Both the position numbers and the translations under genes were made by a program. DNA of 11,716 nucleotides. Origin: Bacillota bacterium. GTDB lineage: Bacteria; Bacillota; Clostridia; Lachnospirales; CAG-274. How positions within the stretch are numbered: the first letter of the stretch is position 1; each line of letters begins with the position of its first letter. Below the pieces are notes generated by a model that saw nothing but the letters and a program-made list of their open reading frames with translations, was not told where the DNA came from and ran no database searches. Positions 7,392 through 11,716 of this stretch are shown one piece after another. Location of the stretch: contig JAGAHK010000288.1 of the NCBI GenBank assembly GCA_017627115.1, positions 1 through 11,716 on the forward strand, in the 5' to 3' direction.

Positions 7392-7414
7392 TCTATCATT
7401 CCTTGATCGTTTTC

Positions 7415-10400
7415 TTAAACTCTGATATATCTGTCAAAAACAGCCGCGTATTTTTTCAGTGTAACGGTGTTTTCAAGCAAAATTCCTATCCTGTACCTGC
7501 CGGGGCGGATAAGCGTGGTGTCTATACTGCTGCCGAAGCCCGAGAGGTTAAGACTGCCCTTTTTGCCGTAGGCGGCACTTATATCAAGCCTTATCACCGT
7601 GCGTGTTTCGGCTGCAAGCGCGCGGTTTTCCTCGTTTATGAGCAGTACACGCTTTTTGTTGCAATTGTTGAGTTTTATGCCGTCCACATAAGCCCAGCCG
7701 TCTATCTCGGTCACTTCGCCTTCGTTCACACGGTCAAGATTTGCCCTGACATTTGCATTAAGGTAAGGCGTTATATCTATGTCGGCACCCGTTATCCTGC
7801 TTATATGTCCGCTGTCGGTAACGTCAATGCCGAAATCGACCTTGTTTTTGACAAGGTTGGGGTTGTAGAAAGGGTCTTTGCCGCGAAGCTTTGGATGCTT
7901 GTTGTATAAAAGCTCCATCTCGCCGCCGAGACGCTTTTTCTTTTCGACACTTTCCTCGTCGCTGCCGCGGCTGACCGATTCGTGATGCCACAACACAGCA
8001 TCGGTGCGTACTACATTATAAAGCCCTTTTTCGTGCAGCCTGAAACAAAATTCCACATCATTGTATGCAACGGCAAGTTCCTCGTCAAAACCGCCTATTG
8101 CATCGAAGGTGCTTTTTCTTATGCAAAGACAGGCGGCAGTGACTGCGATATAGTTGTAATCAAGCTTGTTGCGCCCGAAATAGAGCGGGGCGGAATCGTC
8201 AAAGGGGCTGAATGCGTGCCCGGGACCTATCGGCAGGTTTATCACGCCGCAGTGCTGGATAGCGGTGCTTTCGGGGTAGAGCAGCTTTGCGCCGACTGCA
8301 CCCGTGTGCTTTTGCATCGCCTGACCGACCATTATGCCAAGCCAGCTTCCGTCTATTATCTCCATATCGTCGTTAAGGAAGAGCAGAAACTCGCCGTTTG
8401 CGGACTCCGCGCCCATATTGCACATTACGGAGAAGTTGAAATCACGTTTCTGGTATTGGTAAACAGCACCTGTCTTGTCGCAGAGCTGCCTGTACTTTGT
8501 TTTGTTTTCATCGCTGCTGCCGTTGTCTATGGTTATTATCTCGTAGTTTTTGTACAGAGTTTTTTCAACAAGGCTCGTTATGCAGCGTTCGTATACCGCG
8601 TAATTATCCTTTGACGGTATCACTATGCTTACAAGCGGCTCGTTTACGGGTTTGTAAACAACACGGTACTGTGAGACTTCGGGCACGTAAACCACATCGC
8701 CCTCAATGCCTCTGCGTTTGAGTGCATCCTCTTTGAGTCTGAGCATAGCCTCTTTTACATACGGCTTTGCATCTATATCCGCTGCCACGGAGTTGGGCTG
8801 CTGCCGCCAATGGTAAAGCACTTTGGGTATATGCGCTATCCTGTTTGTCTTTTCGATAAAGCGCAGTGTCATATCATAGTCCTGTGCGCCGTCAAATTCG
8901 CTGCGCAGACCGCCTATCTCGTCTACTATGCTCTTTCGGTATGCCGCAAGATGATTTGTATACATCAGGCACATAAAGGTATCGGGCGACCAATCGGGCT
9001 TGAAATGCGGGAAATGCCGCCTGCCGTTTTCATCAAGCTTGTCTTCGTCACTGTAGATGAAATCAATGCTTTTGTCGTTGTTTACTGCCTTTGTCAGCTC
9101 ATATACCGCGTTGGGAGCGACCGTATCGTCACAGTCCATAAATACAAGATATTCGCCTTTTGCAACCGATATGGCTGTGTTTGTGCATTTTGAGATATGG
9201 CCGTTTTCGCTGCGGTATATGACATTCACCTTTTCCCTGCCTTCGTATGCCGAAAGGATATTGCGTACACTGGCCTGCGTTGAGCAGTCGTCAACAAGTA
9301 TCAGTTCAAAATTGTCATAGGTCTGGCAGAGCACGGACTCTATGCACTCTTTAAGCTGCTCGTCCGCAGTGTTGTACACGGGCACAACAAAGGAAAACAG
9401 CGGTTTGTAGTCAAGCGGTTCGGTCTCGAGGATGTCGTTTTCGGTGTTTTGTATAAAGCTTTCGTAGGCTTTGTCCGCATCCTTGCCCGCAAGCTTGTTT
9501 TTTATCATATATGCCGTTGTGGCAACACCGTAGCCGTTTACGTAGCCCATCACTCTCTGCACCACATTCGGGCGCTTTTCGGGCTTCTGCTTTGGTTTGT
9601 CCTTGTTGGGGTCGGTGTTTTCGCGCACAAGTTCCTTCACCTCATCGGGGATGTCTATAATGCCTATTTCGACGGCTTCCTCGGGGGTGGGGTTCTCTAT
9701 AAGGCGCACAAGCTCGCAAAGACAGTCCTCGTCACTCATAAATATATCATACTCTTCAAGTATGGGCAGTGCAAGGCGCACAAGGTCCGTTATGCCGCGC
9801 AAAACGCTCTCCTTGTGTGCGTGTGTGGTCTCCTCCGTTTCAAGCGTGTAGCCGCAGCTCCCGGTTTTTGCGTACTTGTGCACCGAATTATGCGGCGCGC
9901 TGAAAAACTGCTTTAAAAGCGCCTTTCCGGGTGCAAGTTTTTTTGCAAGCTCCCTGTTGTTTGCGGGCGAAAATACGACCATGTCGCTTTTTTTGTCCTT
10001 TTCAAGCTTTGCGTGACGGGTCGCTTCCGTTATGCCCGCAAAGACAAAACTGTTGCTGCCCTTGTATTCCAAAAGCGAGAGAGCGCGGTCAAGCAAAAGG
10101 CGGCTGCCGCCCTCGAAACCGCTGTCAAAAACAAGCGCATTGCAGTCAAGAAGCCCCGTTTTTGCGATATATTCCTCAAAAGCCGCCCTTTCTTCGGCAA
10201 CTTCCTTGAAAAAGGCATCTTCTTCCATATCTATCAGTTTTCTGAATTTTGCAAAATCGTTTTTGTCTTTTATTATGTCGTTGTAGCTTGAAAAACCTGA
10301 TTTTTTCAGGCTTTTTTCGTCAATACGGCGCATATCGAGCCAATCGAGAGTTTCACGCACGCTGTCACCCGTGCGGAAAGGCGGCAGCAGGGCGCGCGTT

Positions 10401-11386
10401 TCTTCATCAAGGCTTTTCATTCCGCAAAGCAGCAGGGCACGGTATGATGTGTAGAAATACTGCATCGGTATATCCGTAAGTTTAAGTTCGTCAAATATCT
10501 TGTAAAGATTATAGCCGTCACGCGATGAAAAGAACAGCTTGTCGGGCTTGTCATCGGCTATTTTGCGGCGTATCTCGAATATAAGACGGCAGTAAAGACC
10601 GCCTGCGGCTTCCGCGCCGAGACCGTACCAAAAGTCGGAACAGGTGCTTTTAAGCACATTTGCTGCGCTTTTGCACACCGAAAGGAAAAGAGAAGTGTTT
10701 TCGCTTTCCTGTGTGTTGTCGATCATAACGGCATTGAAACCGCAGTTTCTGGCATTTTCGACATCTGTTTTGAAATTGCTGCCTATATGCAATATCCTGT
10801 AGGCGGAAGTCTGCTCCTGTTCGGCAACATAGTCGTATATTTCCGAGTTTGCCTTTGATCTGCCGACCATAGACGATAAATATATCCTGTCCACACCCTC
10901 TATGCCGTGTTTCTCAAACAGTTTCCAAATATCATCTGCATGAAGCAGGCAGTCGCTTATACATATAACGGTTTTGCCAAGCCTTTTTGCGTATTTCAGC
11001 AGGGAATACATAGTTTCGCTGCGCGTGACAAGCTTGCCGAGTGTTTCCTTTTCAATGTTTTTAAGCTGCTCCCAGCTGTATTCGCCCGTGCGCAGTTCCG
11101 AAGTCTGTTCCAATATGGAATAAATATCGTCAAGTGTGTAGATACCGCCGTTTTGATCGGACGACAGTTTTTCCGTGACAGCTGCGTTCTTTTTAGTGTT
11201 TTCGGCGCATTTCGAGCCTATATATGCCCTCTCCTCGGCAAAGCCCGTTATACCCGTTTTTTTTGCGACCAATTCAAAAATATCTTCCCTGCGCATAACA
11301 AGCGGCAGCAAAAGCGTGTCAAAAATGTCAAATGACAATGTATCCGCAAGATCGATATACTGTTTTATTTTACTGATATCCGCCAT
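7415..11386 (-). CDS. Multidomain HAD-like / tandem GT2 glycosyltransferase
   Basis: A 1323-residue protein, probably cytoplasmic, for surface-polymer assembly. Residues about 12-240 are HAD-like: FDIFDTLL (19-26), ICISDC (141-146), HIGSNFKTDVENA (200-212). D20 is in the nucleophile place, but the +2 acid/base Asp is Phe and motif IV has Ser for its first acid, so phosphatase activity is doubtful. Residues about 250-580 (FFSSRDGYNLY 285-295, FDSGFEGG 420-427) resemble the COG5610 HAD-associated region. GT2 domain 1 spans about 661-865 (VDD 698-700, DCDD 751-754, QDYD 835-838). GT2 domain 2 spans about 917-1160 (NDD 1005-1007, NDVEF 1109-1113, WHH 1133-1135). A beta-rich tail follows (1180-1323). 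GAGGG lies upstream of the ATG, and a promoter precedes it. The acceptor and sugars cannot be read from sequence. The next gene is 23 bp away, so read-through into the receptor genes is likely. Confidence 0.88.
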   Translation of the reverse strand: MADISKIKQYIDLADTLSFDIFDTLLLPLVMRREDIFELVAKKTGITGFAEERAYIGSKCAENTKKNAAVTEKLSSDQNGGIYTLDDIYSILEQTSELRTGEYSWEQLKNIEKETLGKLVTRSETMYSLLKYAKRLGKTVICISDCLLHADDIWKLFEKHGIEGVDRIYLSSMVGRSKANSEIYDYVAEQEQTSAYRILHIGSNFKTDVENARNCGFNAVMIDNTQESENTSLFLSVCKSAANVLKSTCSDFWYGLGAEAAGGLYCRLIFEIRRKIADDKPDKLFFSSRDGYNLYKIFDELKLTDIPMQYFYTSYRALLLCGMKSLDEETRALLPPFRTGDSVRETLDWLDMRRIDEKSLKKSGFSSYNDIIKDKNDFAKFRKLIDMEEDAFFKEVAEERAAFEEYIAKTGLLDCNALVFDSGFEGGSRLLLDRALSLLEYKGSNSFVFAGITEATRHAKLEKDKKSDMVVFSPANNRELAKKLAPGKALLKQFFSAPHNSVHKYAKTGSCGYTLETEETTHAHKESVLRGITDLVRLALPILEEYDIFMSDEDCLCELVRLIENPTPEEAVEIGIIDIPDEVKELVRENTDPNKDKPKQKPEKRPNVVQRVMGYVNGYGVATTAYMIKNKLAGKDADKAYESFIQNTENDILETEPLDYKPLFSFVVPVYNTADEQLKECIESVLCQTYDNFELILVDDCSTQASVRNILSAYEGREKVNVIYRSENGHISKCTNTAISVAKGEYLVFMDCDDTVAPNAVYELTKAVNNDKSIDFIYSDEDKLDENGRRHFPHFKPDWSPDTFMCLMYTNHLAAYRKSIVDEIGGLRSEFDGAQDYDMTLRFIEKTNRIAHIPKVLYHWRQQPNSVAADIDAKPYVKEAMLRLKEDALKRRGIEGDVVYVPEVSQYRVVYKPVNEPLVSIVIPSKDNYAVYERCITSLVEKTLYKNYEIITIDNGSSDENKTKYRQLCDKTGAVYQYQKRDFNFSVMCNMGAESANGEFLLFLNDDMEIIDGSWLGIMVGQAMQKHTGAVGAKLLYPESTAIQHCGVINLPIGPGHAFSPFDDSAPLYFGRNKLDYNYIAVTAACLCIRKSTFDAIGGFDEELAVAYNDVEFCFRLHEKGLYNVVRTDAVLWHHESVSRGSDEESVEKKKRLGGEMELLYNKHPKLRGKDPFYNPNLVKNKVDFGIDVTDSGHISRITGADIDITPYLNANVRANLDRVNEGEVTEIDGWAYVDGIKLNNCNKKRVLLINEENRALAAETRTVIRLDISAAYGKKGSLNLSGFGSSIDTTLIRPGRYRIGILLENTVTLKKYAAVFDRYIRV

Positions 11387-11427
11387 AATAATACCCTCAT
11401 ATTCCTGATGAACGACAATATATTATA

Positions 11428-11456
11428 ATTATATCATATTTTTAACTGCATATAAA
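11428..11456 (-). promoter_or_regulatory. Sigma-70-type promoter for the minus-strand cluster
   Basis: On the minus strand TTTATA (11456-11451) is followed, after 17 bases, by TATAAT (11433-11428). TGA just upstream gives an extended -10 (TGnTATAAT). A second TATAAT directly abuts it (11427-11422). Transcription would start near 11420, giving a leader of about 35 bases before the ATG at 11386, too short for a riboswitch. This is the only convincing promoter seen for the six-gene minus-strand cluster. Confidence 0.6.
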
Positions 11457-11485
11457 GAGTTTTTCAAAGAATTTTTGCATATAAA

Positions 11486-11535
11486 AAGGGACTGTCGCAT
11501 TAAGAATATGATAATATTCAATGTTTCAGTCCCTT
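11486..11535 (-). terminator. Long hairpin with minus-strand T-run, terminator or palindromic repeat
   Basis: Nine-base arms AAGGGACTG (11486-11494) and CAGTCCCTT (11527-11535) enclose further pairing, CATT with AATG and GAATAT with ATATTC around a GATA loop, so nearly all 50 bases fold into one stem. On the minus strand the distal arm runs into CCCTTTTT, as in an intrinsic terminator. It lies upstream of the cluster promoter and would stop transcription from a minus-strand gene outside the window. The near-perfect palindrome also suits a small non-autonomous mobile repeat. Confidence 0.5.
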
Positions 11536-11569
11536 ATGTTGTCTATTTTCTGTTAAACGACCCTTTTTA

Positions 11570-11595
11570 TTAAAGTAATTTTGGCGCCGCAGGCT
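11570..11595 (-). repeat. Intergenic copy of the ECF-tail repeat
   Basis: This is the second member of the pair described at 2274-2299, with 23 of 26 identical positions and the same orientation. Here it lies in non-coding DNA between the long hairpin and the terminal hairpin repeat, so it may be part of a composite dispersed element. Confidence 0.5.
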
Positions 11596-11636
11596 TTAAT
11601 CCGCAGTCCCTCGGTCATTGAAGTGTGCCTATGCTT

Positions 11637-11686
11637 GGCTCCCCTTGTTCAGGGGAGCTGGCACGGCTTTAGCCGTGACTGAGGGG
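11637..11686. repeat. Two-hairpin intergenic repeat
   Basis: GCTCCCCT (11638-11645) pairs with AGGGGAGC (11651-11658) around a five-base loop. Directly after it, CACGGCT (11662-11668) pairs with AGCCGTG (11671-11677). A further GAGGGG (11681-11686) could compete with the second arm of the first hairpin for CCCCT, giving two alternative folds. I recall similar sequences recurring between genes in gut Clostridia, but cannot verify that here. No open reading frame is visible in the whole stretch 11387-11716; the rest of it is the promoter, long hairpin and short repeat listed separately. Confidence 0.55.
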
Positions 11687-11716
11687 TTTCTCCACGCTGA
11701 GTAGAGTTATCATATA

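Overview
The window looks like a chromosomal piece from a gut-type Gram-positive Clostridia, most likely Ruminococcus/Oscillospiraceae. The grounds are moderate GC, AGGAGG-like ribosome sites, a DUF975 membrane protein, Firmicutes-style ECF transporter parts, and hairpin-rich intergenic repeats at both ends of the kind I associate with these genomes. The genus is an inference from protein style, not a computed placement.

Layout. Bases 1-156 hold a run of short palindromes, then the ribosome site of the only plus-strand gene, a DUF975 membrane protein (157-921). Everything else is on the minus strand and converges on it. In transcription order: a 1323-residue HAD-like/GT2/GT2 protein (11386-7415); an exported squalene-cyclase-like alpha/alpha-toroid protein (7391-6372); a membrane-anchored DUF4430 protein with a Glu/Ile/Ser repeat stalk (6359-5514); an ECF T component (5524-4634); a single polypeptide fusing two ECF ATPases to an S component (4661-2274); and a CLC-family antiporter with fluoride-type features (2219-933). 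Spacings are +23, +12, -11, -28 and +54 bp, so the middle four genes are tightly coupled. Bases 11387-11716 contain no gene. They hold a promoter for the minus-strand cluster, a long terminator-like hairpin and an interspersed repeat.

How the genes may work together. The T and A-A-S genes match the layout of the predicted cobalamin ECF transporter (CbrT/CbrU/CbrV). The two genes just before them resemble the two halves of the animal B12 carriers intrinsic factor and transcobalamin: an alpha/alpha barrel and a DUF4430 beta domain. The simplest reading is a split, surface-held corrinoid receptor feeding a dedicated ECF transporter, all in one operon. No cobalamin riboswitch is visible. The glycosyltransferase is probably for cell-surface polysaccharide or teichoic-type polymer, and the CLC protein probably handles fluoride; both links to the uptake cassette are by position only.
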